DNA of 42,373 bases from Planctomycetaceae bacterium (GTDB lineage Bacteria; Planctomycetota; Planctomycetia; Pirellulales; UBA1268), in assembly GCA_947459185.1 (NCBI GenBank), contig CANHCU010000018.1:1-42373 (forward strand), written 5' to 3'. Each line of letters starts with the position of its first letter. The first letter of the stretch is position 1. Under the pieces are notes generated by a model that worked only from the letters and a program-made list of their open reading frames with translations, did no database searches and had not been told where the DNA came from. The translations under genes were made by a program, and so were the position numbers. Below are positions 10,101 through 18,871 of this stretch, in pieces.

Positions 10101-10256
10101 GATTTCCCGTCGCTGCAGTCAGAGCAGAGGACGCTCGCCCATCTGCTCGGTTACGGCAGCCCGGAAGACCTCGTTGCGGAGGTGCAGTCGCTCACCTCCC
10201 GCACGCGGCGGCATTTCGACGTGGTGTTCGACCGTGTCGAGGCGTCGCTGGCGTAA
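7113..10256 (+). CDS. glnE: Glutamine synthetase adenylyltransferase / adenylyl-removing enzyme
   Basis: Bifunctional regulator of glutamine synthetase. One nucleotidyltransferase domain adenylylates GlnA and the other removes AMP by phosphorolysis, in response to PII and glutamine. Both catalytic domains show the GlnE signature: GKLGGVELNYSSDIDLVF near residue 233 and GKFGGREMNYASDVDLVF near residue 760. Each is followed by the RLRPxGxxGP segment and a helical PII-uridylyltransferase-like domain (GRGGIRDIEF, GPGGVVDIEF). At 1047 residues it is slightly longer than typical. The start is a GTG 2 bp after the miaB stop codon. It is followed by a double hairpin that probably ends the transcript. 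Pairing with miaB rather than with glnA or glnB is unusual but says little about function. Confidence 0.96.
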   Translation: MPPDFPGSIAEMERLLDEPTAAAEWGRRAGLTDPRQAHRSLCGLAAHGLTLDLMAFLCGRLSELLPAVSDPDRVLVAVERLLGAVRSPLSTGTLFQRDPRSLEILLKLFSASPYLADLVILDPESWEQVRVGEGRPESRQSLAAALAAETALLTESDCVMRALRRFKRRETLRIAYGDIVGGQRLETVVTQISYVADCVVRSAVAAAVSRLEKLRGIPRGLAGEHATITVIAMGKLGGVELNYSSDIDLVFVYSAEGRVDGPKPCSNAEFFERVVQETVRLIVEPTDLGAAYRVDLRLRPHGANGPATMSQEELLQYYDRHGRTWERQAWVKARCIAGDEALGARVLAEMEPWIYRRWLTRADISGIKALKRRIEHRAVRDGTDDADIKNGRGGIRDIEFTIQFLQLLSGGDAPQVRTGTTIEAMRRLVEAGGLTDQERGILERTYTLLRTVEHRLQMLYDRQTHAVPRDPIEFTRLAVRMGYGTGEAAADRLRQELAEATGVNRRILDHLLHDAFPEDAEPEPEVDLVLDPSPPEAFVREVLSQYGFRDIPAAHRAIESLGKEQVRFLSTRRCRHFLAAIASRLLAAIATTPDPDATLVNLVAVSDSLGGKGVLWELFSFHPPSLTLTVRLCSSSPFLAKLLVSNPGMIDELLDSLVVPRLPRPAELDAALTELCKGAVELEPIIHAFKASQQLRVGVRDVLGRQNVAETTAAVSAIPESILRVVMAREEERLVERLGEPMAGQGETVGVRAGPVVLAMGKFGGREMNYASDVDLVFLYDHDGISFHRRRTRRSVEGTTNAHFFAELAQRTMKVFNTFGPHGRLYEMDSRLRPSGRSGPAAVSLDDLARYFAEDGPAAIWERQALVKARVVVGSPAAAARALRIVHAAAYEREWTAAEVVEIRRMRHRMEEGARATNLKRGPGGVVDIEFIAQVLQVVHGGREPAVRTPETLVGLERLQAAGHLSSTEFAFLEQAYRTLRTIEGHLRLLDAPARHDFPSLQSEQRTLAHLLGYGSPEDLVAEVQSLTSRTRRHFDVVFDRVEASLA

Positions 10257-10274
10257 CGATCGCCTCGCTCCCCC

Positions 10275-10340
10275 GGAATCCCCCGGCTTGCGCCGGGGGC
10301 TTTTATCGGAATCCCCCGGCTTGCGCCGGGGGCTTTTATG
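10275..10340. terminator. Two tandem 33-bp terminator-like hairpin repeats
   Basis: Two back-to-back copies of a 33-bp unit (10275-10307 and 10308-10340), identical except for the last base. Each contains the hairpin CCCCCGGC-TTGC-GCCGGGGG (stems 10280-10287/10292-10299 and 10313-10320/10325-10332) followed by CTTTTAT, so each looks like a short intrinsic terminator for the + strand. They lie between the 3' ends of glnE and the convergent DedA gene. A third copy with loop TTAC lies near 40393. The unit belongs to the short GC-rich repeat family found elsewhere in the window. Confidence 0.75.
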
Positions 10341-10370
10341 TGGAGATGGGACGTGCGGTCGAATTCACTG

Positions 10371-11018
10371 CTACTTCGCGGCGCGGCGACGGGCGGCCCA
10401 GAGTTCCCAGGCCACGGGCAGCACCGACACGAGCACGATGCCGACCACCACCAGTTCGAAGTTCTTCTTCACGATCTCCAGCCCGCCGAAGAAATACCCG
10501 GCCAGCGTGCAGATCAGCACCCAGGCCAGTCCGCCGACGATGTTGTAATAGAGGAACTGCGAATAGTTCATCTTGCCGACGCCGGCAATGAAGGGGGCGA
10601 AGGTGCGGATGATCGGCACGAACCGGGCGAGCACGATCGTCTTGCCGCCATGCCGATCGTAGAACTCCTGCGTCTTGACGAGGTGCTCGTGTTTTAAAAA
10701 CCAGGCATTGATTCGGAAGGCGCGGGGGCCGACGGCCCAGCCGATCCAATAGTTGATCGTGTCGCCGAGCACCGCGGCAATCGACAGCAGGATCAGCAGC
10801 AGGACGATGTTGAGCGAATCGGGGTGGAGCGCCGCCATCGCTCCCGCCGCGAAGAGCAGCGAATCGCCGGGCAGGAAGGGCGTGACCACGAGGCCGGTTT
10901 CGCAGAGGATGATCGCGAACAAGATCACGTAGGTCCACGGCCCCCAGACGTTGAGGATTTCGTGCAACTTCTCGTCGAGGTTCAGGAAAAGATCGAGAAA
11001 CGGCTTCAGGGCTTCCAT
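10371..11018 (-). CDS. DedA family membrane protein (VTT domain)
   Basis: A 215-residue polytopic inner-membrane protein of the DedA/SNARE-associated family. Relatives in other bacteria act in undecaprenyl phosphate or phospholipid flipping and membrane potential maintenance. Typical sequence features are ETGLVVTPFLPGDSLLFAAG in the first half, GDTINYWIGWAVG in the middle, and the re-entrant segment ARFVPIIRTFAPFIAGVGKM with the conserved arginines. The start is the ATG at 11018 (MEALKPFLDL), giving the usual family length; the longer upstream frame would add a non-membrane, arginine-rich stretch. A second, diverged VTT protein lies 67 bp upstream on the same strand. The specific DedA paralogue cannot be told from sequence. 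Confidence 0.92.
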   Translation of the reverse strand: MEALKPFLDLFLNLDEKLHEILNVWGPWTYVILFAIILCETGLVVTPFLPGDSLLFAAGAMAALHPDSLNIVLLLILLSIAAVLGDTINYWIGWAVGPRAFRINAWFLKHEHLVKTQEFYDRHGGKTIVLARFVPIIRTFAPFIAGVGKMNYSQFLYYNIVGGLAWVLICTLAGYFFGGLEIVKKNFELVVVGIVLVSVLPVAWELWAARRRAAK

Positions 11019-11085
11019 GGCGTGTCCGTCGCGGGGTGTGGTGTCGCGGTCCGATGCGTGCCGTTCACTCGAGTCGTGCAGCGGA

Positions 11086-11736
11086 TCATAGTTCGCGCGA
11101 CGGTGTTTGCAACGTGCGACGCAGCACCAGCCATGTGATGGCGACCGGCACCGCCAGCGATCCCATGAGCACCCACTGGAGCGAGTCGGCCTGCCGACCG
11201 AGGGCGCCGGCAAGGCTCCAGACCAGCGCGATGGCGAGGTTGCCGCTGCCGGCGGCGATGAGAAAGTCCCGCCAACTCATGCCGCTCGCACCGGCCATGA
11301 GGGCTGCCGCCTCCGCCACCAGTGGCAGGGGCCGGGTGAGGACGACCGCCAGCGGTCCAAAGCGGCGCTGCTGGCGGGCGAGCCGCTCCTGCTCAGCGAG
11401 CGTGAGGCTGGAGAGCGATGCGGCGCCCGCGGTGCGGCCGAGCCACCAGCCGAGCATCGCCCCTGCCGTCATGCCCAGCCAGGCACAGCCCGTGCCGATC
11501 ACGACGCCGAGATGCGCGCCGCCGAGGGTGGCCACCATGCTCGAGGGCACCGGCAGCAGCAGGTCGGCGGCGAGCACGCCCACCTCGATCGCCGCCAGCA
11601 CCTGAGGAGCGGGGGGCGGATCGAGCCAGCCGGCCACCGCATGATCGAGCCGCGTGCCGAAGGCGAGAAATGGCACCAGCGGCACGGCCACGGCCAGAAG
11701 TGCGAGCATCAGGATGAGGCGGAGGGGGCGGTGCAT
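11086..11736 (-). CDS. Second VTT-domain (SNARE-associated/DedA-like) membrane protein
   Basis: A 216-residue membrane protein. It has an N-terminal transmembrane helix, then a VTT domain with LLPVPSSMVATLGGAHLG (the PxPSE-like segment of the TVP38/YqaA branch), GMTAGAMLGWWLGR, and LTRPLPLVAEAAALMAG as the re-entrant region, then a C-terminal helix. It is only distantly similar to the neighbouring DedA protein, so the two represent different branches and not a recent duplication. The function is probably lipid transport or membrane homeostasis, by family only. It lies between the aminotransferase gene upstream (36-bp gap) and the DedA gene downstream. Confidence 0.85.
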   Translation of the reverse strand: MHRPLRLILMLALLAVAVPLVPFLAFGTRLDHAVAGWLDPPPAPQVLAAIEVGVLAADLLLPVPSSMVATLGGAHLGVVIGTGCAWLGMTAGAMLGWWLGRTAGAASLSSLTLAEQERLARQQRRFGPLAVVLTRPLPLVAEAAALMAGASGMSWRDFLIAAGSGNLAIALVWSLAGALGRQADSLQWVLMGSLAVPVAITWLVLRRTLQTPSREL

Positions 11737-11772
11737 GACTGTGACGGCTGGCGAAAAGCCGTGGGCTCCCTT

Positions 11773-12759
11773 TCAGTCGCGATCGCCAGTGGACTCTGCC
11801 CGTGCCCGGGCCTGAGCGGCAATGTCGATCCCCACAAGGCTCGTCCACGCGGCGAGCAGCGACTGATAGATCCTGCCAGGTCGGCCGGTGCCGATGGCAC
11901 GACCGTTGAAACGTGTGGCGGGCAGGATGCAGTTGGGCGTGCTCGTGAGCAGGATCTCATCGGCGTCGGCGAGGTCCTGCTCGGTCAGCGAGCGTGTGTT
12001 CCAGGTGATGGCCAGCGATTTCGCCAGACTCTCCGCACATCGCAGACTCACGCCCGCGAGCGCGTCTGCCGCCGGTGGCGCGAGGATTATGCCGTCACGC
12101 ACGATCGCGATGTTGGCGGTCGAGGTCTCGCTGACGCGGCCGTCGAGATGGCAGACGACCGCCTTCGCTCCTGGTTCGACAGCGTGTGCCTCACGGTCGG
12201 CAAGAAAATAATGGAGGCGGCTGCGGACCTTGGCCTGCACCGGCCAACAGGCGTCGGGCACCTGCTTCACCGACACGCTCCGCAATGGAACACCGTGCTC
12301 GTAGGCATCAGCCCAGAGGCGAAACGCCAACGGAAAGGTGTGGATCACCGCCCGCGGGGTGCCTCTCATGCCACGATGCTGCGAGGGCTGGTCGCCGGGC
12401 GTGACGAAGATCACAAGCCCGAGATCGTCGTCCGGCTGACCGACGGCGTGATTGCAGGCCGCCAGATCGGCTGCCGCCGCAAACACCTCGGCCAGCGGTC
12501 GGCCGAGATCGATGCCGACGATCTGCAGCGATTCGTGCAGCCGCTCCTGGTGAGCGTCGGCCATGAAGAGTCGGCCGCGGAACGTTCGCAGTTGCTCGGT
12601 GACGGTGGCCCCCAGCACGAACCCGGCATCGCCAACGGGCAGCGCCAGCGAATGCCTGGAAATCAGCGAGCCATCCACCCAGGCCATTTCGCCCCGCGGC
12701 GGTGCCGACTGCGGGGCGGGGTCAGCGGGCGTTTTCATGCGGGCGATGCGGCTCACCAC
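11773..12759 (-). CDS. Class IV aminotransferase (branched-chain/ADC lyase-like, PLP)
   Basis: PLP-dependent fold-type IV enzyme of the family holding branched-chain amino acid aminotransferase, D-amino acid aminotransferase and 4-amino-4-deoxychorismate lyase. Visible marks are WVDGSLISRHSL near the N-terminus, the Schiff-base lysine in PVQAKVRSRLHYFLADREA, DGRVSETSTANIAIV (the conserved E..T.N segment), and the C-terminal LLTSTPNCILPATRFNG stretch. The exact substrate is not clear. The start is uncertain: GTG at 12759 has a GGAG about 12 bp upstream, while ATG at 12738 has no visible ribosome binding site. The tRNA-Ala gene ends only 27 bp upstream of 12759 on the same strand, so the two could share a transcript. 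Confidence 0.85.
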   Translation of the reverse strand: MVSRIARMKTPADPAPQSAPPRGEMAWVDGSLISRHSLALPVGDAGFVLGATVTEQLRTFRGRLFMADAHQERLHESLQIVGIDLGRPLAEVFAAAADLAACNHAVGQPDDDLGLVIFVTPGDQPSQHRGMRGTPRAVIHTFPLAFRLWADAYEHGVPLRSVSVKQVPDACWPVQAKVRSRLHYFLADREAHAVEPGAKAVVCHLDGRVSETSTANIAIVRDGIILAPPAADALAGVSLRCAESLAKSLAITWNTRSLTEQDLADADEILLTSTPNCILPATRFNGRAIGTGRPGRIYQSLLAAWTSLVGIDIAAQARARAESTGDRD

Positions 12760-12786
12760 GAGACATTTCGGCTCCCCACGATGAAG

Positions 12787-12859
12787 TGGAGGATAGGGGA
12801 TTTGAACCCCTGACCTTCTGGCTGCCAGCCAGACGCTCTCCCAATTGAGCTAATCCCCC
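12787..12859 (-). tRNA. tRNA-Ala (anticodon GGC)
   Basis: Read on the minus strand, 73 nt fold into a standard cloverleaf. The acceptor stem pairs GGGGGAT with ATCCTCC and includes the G3:U70 wobble pair that identifies alanine tRNA. The D-arm is GCTC-AATTGGGA-GAGC. The anticodon arm is TCTGG-CTGGCAG-CCAGA, which puts GGC at positions 34-36 and decodes GCC. The T-arm is AGGGG-TTCAAAT-CCCCT, and the discriminator base is A. The 3' CCA is not encoded. Confidence 0.97.
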
Positions 12860-12911
12860 ATGGAACCTTTGCCACGCGGCCGCTGCTTGAGCGGGCCTGT
12901 GGCTCGTGCGA

Positions 12912-12940
12912 TGGGGGAGCCGTGGCGGTATCGAACCGCC
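12912..12940 (-). other. tRNA 3'-end-like remnant (T-arm plus CCA)
   Basis: On the minus strand this segment reads as a perfect 5-7-5 T-arm (GGCGG-TTCGATA-CCGCC, 12924-12940) followed by ACGGCTCC, C and CCA. That is the layout of a tRNA 3' end, but with 8 bases before the discriminator. No matching 5' acceptor strand (GGAGCCGT) or D and anticodon arms were found upstream within about 350 bp. It may be a broken tRNA, an attachment-site remnant or chance. The rest of the gene-free stretch 12860-13191 holds no other structure except short repeat pieces near 13130-13187. Confidence 0.35.
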
Positions 12941-13128
12941 TTTAGAAAACTATCGCGATACGGCGGGCCTGTCAACGCGGCCCGCTGCCGCGGGGCGGCG
13001 GAGCCGCGGAAATACCACCAAAAATCCCGTGGGACACTGGCACTGGAGATTGGCGGGCGGGCGAATCAGACTGGGGGGCTTCCGGCCAGTGAGCGCTGAG
13101 TCACACGGTTGGTGGACCTCTCGTCCGA

Positions 13129-13187
13129 CCCTCGCCTGCGCTTCGGGCTTGGATGGGCGGCCAAAACGCTTCAGGCTTGGATGGGCG
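13129..13187 (+). repeat. Two partial copies of the short GC-rich repeat
   Basis: The stretch contains CTGCGCTTCGGGCTTGGATG and, about 35 bp on, a shorter relative with GCTTCAGGCTTGGATGGGCGG. Both belong to the family also seen near 19952, 20069 and 38653. They lie directly upstream of the next gene and create spurious ATG codons (for example at 13153) that are unlikely to be real starts. Confidence 0.6.
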
Positions 13188-13191
13188 GAAA

Positions 13192-13842
13192 ATGTCGATG
13201 AACAACTCTTCCGATAGCAAGATGCCGTCACCCGCGACACAGGCTGCGGTCACGGTCGCGCTGGCCGTGTTGCTTCTGGGTTTGGTGCTCTCGATCGCCG
13301 GCAACACCGGCAGCGGATCGTCGGCGATCGTTCGCACGATCAAGAGTCGCCTGTTTGCGCCGTGGATGGTGCCTCCATGGCTCGACCTCGGCTTCGAGTA
13401 TCGGCTCACGCATGGCAGCGACGAGGATGGCGACTTTCGAATCGAGGTGCGGCGGCAGGGCGATGGCAAGGCCGCGCCAGTGCGTCTCCCCGGCCGACTC
13501 ACCGGTGAACGGGCTGCCCGGTGGCGGCGGCTCGCGCGGTCGATCGCGGTGGAAGATACCGATCGTGATGGCCTGCTGGCGGCGGCCTTTGGCCGCGGTA
13601 TGTTCGACGAGGTAGGCGCCGAGGACGTGACTGTGCGTGTGCTGCGGACACCGCTGGTCGATCGCGGCGAGCCGCCGACAGCACCGGTACAGGCCTCGTC
13701 GGCCCGGGTTCGCATGGTGGGGGGCGAACTGCAGTTGATTCGCGCGGAGCCTCGTGGCGAGGTCGCGCCGCTCGTGCGTCCCGACATCAGCCGCGACCCG
13801 CGCGACGGTGGTACTGGAAACGCTGCGGAGGCCACGCGATGA
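13192..13842 (+). CDS. Membrane-anchored protein of unknown function, coupled to HTTM gene
   Basis: A 216-residue protein that I do not recognise. It has a short polar N-terminus, one transmembrane helix at about residues 15-40 (AAVTVALAVLLLGLVLSIAG), and then a soluble, charged domain rich in Arg, Asp and Gly that probably lies outside the cytoplasm. No catalytic motif is visible. The start at 13192 is preferred over the ATG at 13153, which sits in an intergenic repeat; the ATG at 13198 is also possible. The stop codon overlaps the start of the HTTM gene (ATGA), so the two are almost certainly co-translated. A role as the partner or accessory subunit of that membrane protein is the natural inference. 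Confidence 0.75.
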   Translation: MSMNNSSDSKMPSPATQAAVTVALAVLLLGLVLSIAGNTGSGSSAIVRTIKSRLFAPWMVPPWLDLGFEYRLTHGSDEDGDFRIEVRRQGDGKAAPVRLPGRLTGERAARWRRLARSIAVEDTDRDGLLAAAFGRGMFDEVGAEDVTVRVLRTPLVDRGEPPTAPVQASSARVRMVGGELQLIRAEPRGEVAPLVRPDISRDPRDGGTGNAAEATR

Positions 13843-14759
13843 ATGCGAGGTCATCGGCCGTTGCTCGTTCCATATCAGGCCCTTCCAGCGCTGACGGCAT
13901 TGCCGCGGTCGGCGATGCCTGGAACCGTTTCTGGTTCAGTCCCGCCGACAGCCGGCCGCTGGCGATCGTGCGGATCGCCAGCGCAGCCATCGCGCTTGCG
14001 CTCTGGTGGAGCTATGCCGCCGACCTTCAGGCGTGGTTTGGTCCCGCGGGCGTCCTGCCTGCCGACACCGTGCGAGAGTGGCGTTCGCCGTATGGGTTTT
14101 CGCTCTTCGATTGGGCGGCGACGTCCGCGACGCTGACCGCTTTCTTCGCCGCGACGGGCATGGTATTCGTCCTGCTGCTGGTCGGCTTCGCGACGCCCGT
14201 GGTCGCGCCACTTGCGGCCGTGCTCTGGGCGTCGCTGTTGCACCGCGGCCCGATGCTCGTGGGGCCAGCCGACGACTGCCTGTCGGTCCTGCTCTGGATC
14301 CTCGCCATCGGCCCGGCCGGAGAGCATTTTTCACTCGATCGCTGGTTCGCGAATCGCGCGGGCCGGCCCGCGCGGGCGGCAGGCTGGAGGGCCAGCATCT
14401 CGCAGGGTCTCATGAAAGTGTACGCCACGGCGATCACCGTCGCGGCTCTGCTCGCGCAGCTCAAGGGTGATGCCTGGTGGGATGGTCTGGCCGCGTGGTA
14501 TCTGGCGACAGGGCCGCGGAGCGGGGCCGCCGGCCTGGTGCCACTGCTGGAGCGATCGGAATACCTCACGAACCTGCTCACGCACGGCGTCACCGCCTTC
14601 GAGATCATCTTCGCGATCGGCCTGTGGTGCGGGCCGACGCGGCAGTTCGTGGCCAGAGTCGGGCTGGTCGGATGGCCGCTCGTCGGCCTGTTGGCGGTCG
14701 AGCCGCTCTGGGGGCTGATGATGGCCCTGTTCGCGCTGCCGATCGCCATGCGCCGGTAG
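13839..14759 (+). CDS. HTTM-domain membrane protein (gamma-carboxylase-like)
   Basis: A 306-residue polytopic membrane protein of the HTTM family, distantly related to vitamin K-dependent gamma-glutamyl carboxylase. Typical features are the N-terminal FWFSPADSRPLAIVRIASA segment, a helix-rich core, PADTVREWRSPYGFSLFDW after the first helix, and LHRGPMLVGPADDCLSVLLW, the conserved loop with its NxGDxL-like pattern. About six hydrophobic helices are visible. Bacterial HTTM proteins have no established substrate. The ATG overlaps the stop codon of the preceding membrane-anchored gene. No clear terminator follows; a fragment of the large repeat element lies 26 bp downstream. Confidence 0.85.
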   Translation: MNARSSAVARSISGPSSADGIAAVGDAWNRFWFSPADSRPLAIVRIASAAIALALWWSYAADLQAWFGPAGVLPADTVREWRSPYGFSLFDWAATSATLTAFFAATGMVFVLLLVGFATPVVAPLAAVLWASLLHRGPMLVGPADDCLSVLLWILAIGPAGEHFSLDRWFANRAGRPARAAGWRASISQGLMKVYATAITVAALLAQLKGDAWWDGLAAWYLATGPRSGAAGLVPLLERSEYLTNLLTHGVTAFEIIFAIGLWCGPTRQFVARVGLVGWPLVGLLAVEPLWGLMMALFALPIAMRR

Positions 14760-14784
14760 TGCGACCCGACAGGCGTGGTGGTTC

Positions 14785-14809
14785 GGGGACGCCTATGCCA
14801 CGTCGCCGG
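14785..14809. repeat. Fragment of the large inverted-terminus repeat element (copy D)
   Basis: Only the left end is present: GGGGACGCCTATGCCAC followed by GTCGCCGG. The upstream flank GCGTGGTGGTTC also matches copy A (GCGTGGTGGTAC). No right arm is visible downstream, so this is a decayed or truncated copy in the 163-bp gap before the lipoprotein gene. Confidence 0.6.
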
Positions 14810-14922
14810 GCGCACGTTTGGCGCAGCCGGCGGAACGCCATTTCTCCGGGAGGGCAAAGCTGCTACCCTCCTCGCCCCGCTTGCCAATGTGACAACTCCC
14901 ACTGCGCCGGAGACGCCTGCTG

Positions 14923-15750
14923 ATGAACGGCGTGCTGAGAACGATGACGTTTGATCCATGTGGCCGCCGGCCGATGCAGGCCTCTGCTCTCACGATGCTG
15001 TTGGCCGTGCTCGTGGGCTGCGGCACGACGAGGATGAGCGATTCAAAGCGGACCGCCACAGAGCAATTGCTCGTCTCACAGGCGATCGATCGGGCCGTGA
15101 TGCGGATCGACGTCCGTCCGCTGGCGGGCAGGAAGGTGTTCCTCGAAACGGCGTTCATGGACGACGTCGAGGATGGCAAGTATCTCGAAAGCGCGCTGCG
15201 GCACCAGTTGATGGCCACCGGCTGTCTGCTGGCCAAGGATCGCGAGGCGGCCGACGTCGTGGTCGAGGCCCGCGCGGGAGCGGTTGGCACGGACCGAAGC
15301 TCGGTGCTGCTCGGAATTCCAGCGACGAGTGTCACGCTCAAGGGCAACGAAACCTCCACGCCGGAACTCGTGCTTGCCAAGCGATCGGAGCAACGCGGGG
15401 TGGCGAAGCTCAGCGTCTATGCCTATGAGCGGGAGAGCGGCCAGCCGGTCTGGCAGAGCGGCGAGGAGCACGTCGCCAGCCATGCCCGCGATCGCTGGCT
15501 TTTCGGAGCCGGGCCCTGGCAGGACGGAGAAATTCACGACGAGCCCGCGTTCGCGGGACGTGCCATTCACAAGCGCAATTCGAAAACTGTTTCCGATGCC
15601 GTATCGCAGGATCCAGCCGCGCTCGCGGGCATAGTTGACCTCTCGAAACCAAAAGTCTTCGCTGGTTTGCCCGCAGGAGGCGACGCGACGCCCCGCCCGC
15701 CCACCGCCATCGCCGACCAGCGGCCAATCGACCTACCGACCGTGCGGTGA
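14923..15750 (+). CDS. Lipoprotein of unknown function (DUF6655-like)
   Basis: A 275-residue predicted lipoprotein. The signal peptide ends in a lipobox (LAVLVGC, followed by GTTRMSD), so the mature protein would be lipid-anchored at Cys32. The next part, KRTATEQLLVSQAIDRAV, recalls a planctomycete family that I tentatively identify as DUF6655. The fold may be a small alpha/beta surface domain, as in outer-membrane-associated lipoproteins. The C-terminal 60 residues are Pro/Ala-rich and probably disordered. The alternative start ATG at 14974 (MQASALTMLL) gives a shorter and more typical signal peptide and may be the real one. It stands alone on its strand, with repeat material on both sides. 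Confidence 0.75.
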   Translation: MNGVLRTMTFDPCGRRPMQASALTMLLAVLVGCGTTRMSDSKRTATEQLLVSQAIDRAVMRIDVRPLAGRKVFLETAFMDDVEDGKYLESALRHQLMATGCLLAKDREAADVVVEARAGAVGTDRSSVLLGIPATSVTLKGNETSTPELVLAKRSEQRGVAKLSVYAYERESGQPVWQSGEEHVASHARDRWLFGAGPWQDGEIHDEPAFAGRAIHKRNSKTVSDAVSQDPAALAGIVDLSKPKVFAGLPAGGDATPRPPTAIADQRPIDLPTVR

Positions 15751-15796
15751 TGTGGAGCTTGTGCGGGTCGCAGGTGATCCGCATGCGTGGTGGTAC

Positions 15797-15927
15797 GGGG
15801 ATGCCCATGCCCCGTCGCCGGACGTTCGCTACGGGCATCCTGCCCTTCGCTCTCTCGATGCTGACTGCGCTCCGGCATCCCGCCTGCGCTTGTCAGCAAC
15901 GCCGGCTCTCGGGGCATAGGCATCCCC
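15797..15927. repeat. Large inverted-terminus repeat element, copy A (131 bp)
   Basis: The left arm GGGGATGCCCATGCCCC (15797-15813) and the right arm GGGGCATAGGCATCCCC (15911-15927) pair with one mismatch. Inside is a second inverted pair, TGCTGAC and GTCAGCA, so the whole element can fold into a long hairpin. Compared with copies B and C, the fifth base pair changes from C-G to A-T on both arms. It sits between the convergent 3' ends of the lipoprotein gene and ligA, where it could act as a bidirectional terminator. Confidence 0.85.
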
Positions 15928-15984
15928 TTTCCGTATTGGCGCTCAGGAAGTTCGGGCCGGGCGGAGCTCGCGTGTGAGTTTCGT

Positions 15985-18326
<2,342 letters not shown>

Positions 18327-18387
18327 GGGTGCTCCGTATTCAGCCTTTCGGCGTGGTGGATCTCAGAGACGTGCTTCGGGCGGGCGG

Positions 18388-18738
18388 TCAGTGCGACCGG
18401 GCTGTGCCATAGCGATCGGCGAGGAAGTTGACGATCGGCTCTGGGCCGGAGACGAAGGCCCGGCCGTTGGCCACCGGCACGCCGGCGGGCAGATCGCCCT
18501 GCGGGAGGACGAGCACCGGGCACGACTGGTTTTCCTCACCGACCATCGCCACCACCTCGGGCCGGGGTCGCGGGACATCGACCAGTCTGACGTCGAGTGC
18601 CTCGACGAGCTTTGGATAGTAGTAGAGGAGGCCGGCGATGGTGGCGCACTCCGGGCAATACAAGCCGCCCGTGCCATGCTTGGACTCGGGGAATCCGGCG
18701 CGGAGGAGGAACAGGATCGGCTTGGCAGTCGTGGTCAT
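18388..18738 (-). CDS. DUF3088 thioredoxin-like protein
   Basis: A 116-residue protein that I identify from memory as DUF3088, a small family with a likely thioredoxin or glutathione-transferase-N-like fold. It starts with KPILFLLRAGF (a beta strand), then carries a CxxC motif in GLYCPECATIAGLLYYYPKL at the position of a thioredoxin active site. Next comes SCPVLVLPQG, a cis-proline-like segment, and it ends with FVSGPEPIVNFLADRYG. The function is unknown; a redox role is inferred from CPEC. The start at 18738 (MTTTAKP) is chosen because the conserved strand begins right after it; the upstream extension looks non-coding. Confidence 0.8.
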   Translation of the reverse strand: MTTTAKPILFLLRAGFPESKHGTGGLYCPECATIAGLLYYYPKLVEALDVRLVDVPRPRPEVVAMVGEENQSCPVLVLPQGDLPAGVPVANGRAFVSGPEPIVNFLADRYGTARSH

Positions 18739-18871
18739 GGAGTGACTCTTGGAGGCTGTGGTGGATGGTCGAACAATGGCCAGAGATGGATGGCACCGCG
18801 GACGGTGCTCCCGCAGTGAAGGCCTGATCATGTAAGATAACGCCTCGCGACCGCCCCGGGAAAATGGAAGC

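Noticed and set aside
12860-13260. A tmRNA or intact tRNA-Sec gene containing the T-arm-like segment
   Set aside because: No complementary 5' acceptor strand, tag-peptide frame ending in alanines, or D and anticodon arms could be found, so only the 3'-like fragment is reported.
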